From positions 1 to 5,999 of the forward strand of contig PSRL01000173.1 in assembly GCA_003176035.1 (NCBI GenBank): a DNA stretch of 5,999 nt, given 5' to 3'. Below, one piece after another: positions 5,983 through 5,999 of this stretch. Every line of letters begins with the position of its first letter. Positions within the stretch are counted from its first letter, which is position 1. This DNA is from Verrucomicrobiota bacterium (lineage in GTDB: Bacteria; Verrucomicrobiota; Verrucomicrobiia; Chthoniobacterales; Xiphinematobacteraceae). Under the pieces are notes generated by a model. That model had not been told where the DNA came from. It was given only the letters and a program-made list of their open reading frames with translations, and made no database searches. The position numbers were made by a program, and so were the translations under genes.

Positions 5983-5999
5983 ATGGGGAAAGCCTATTC
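5983..5999 (+). CDS. Possible start of an IS630-like transposase gene (cut by edge)
   Basis: An ATG at 5983 is preceded by AAAGGA (5974-5979) and opens a frame reading M-G-K-A-Y and the first two bases of a probable Ser codon before the window ends. Many IS630-family transposases begin with a short M-x-K-[AP]-Y-S-x-D-L-R-type N-terminus leading into a helix-turn-helix, and the upstream inverted repeat fits. Five residues are too few for a firm call, and this could be another gene or no gene. Confidence 0.3.

Overview
The window is bacterial chromosome with moderate GC content, ordinary bacterial gene spacing and no rRNA or tRNA genes. The combination of a bacterial-type deoxyhypusine synthase-like protein, polyphosphate kinase 1, a KamA-type aminomutase without the C-terminal cysteine cluster, and a small glyoxalase-fold enzyme suggests an environmental Gram-negative bacterium. 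The protein style makes Verrucomicrobiota or a relative my best guess. That placement is inferred from remembered family resemblance, not from a search.

Layout. The 3' two thirds of a deoxyhypusine synthase-like gene enters from the left edge and ends at 620. About 330 bp without a convincing gene follows, containing one short hairpin. A complete ppk1 (954-3017) comes next. Its 3' region carries two overlapping, mutually exclusive stem-loops, the second followed by a T6 run. A lysine- and arginine-rich protein of unrecognised family (about 165-176 aa) lies at 3259/3292-3789 and carries an internal degenerate repeat. A 295-bp spacer holds two copies of a TTGACAAA box and probably the promoter of kamA (4085-5278). 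On the minus strand, converging on kamA with a 49-bp gap, is a VOC/glyoxalase I-like gene (5328-5711). The right end is non-coding, with a perfect 16-bp inverted repeat at 5851-5885 and, at the very edge, what may be the left end and first codons of an IS630-like transposase gene.

How the genes fit together. They do not form one operon. Each has its own flanking spacer, and the VOC gene is on the opposite strand. Loose themes are polyamine or translation-factor modification (the DHS-like protein and possibly the aminomutase), phosphate/energy storage (Ppk1), and detoxification or small-molecule metabolism (VOC). No defence system, CRISPR array or complete mobile element is visible. The most unusual items are the active-site substitutions in the DHS-like protein, the apparent concerted loss of the zinc site in the aminomutase, the switch-like hairpin pair after ppk1, the repeat-containing orphan protein, and the long perfect hairpin near the right edge.
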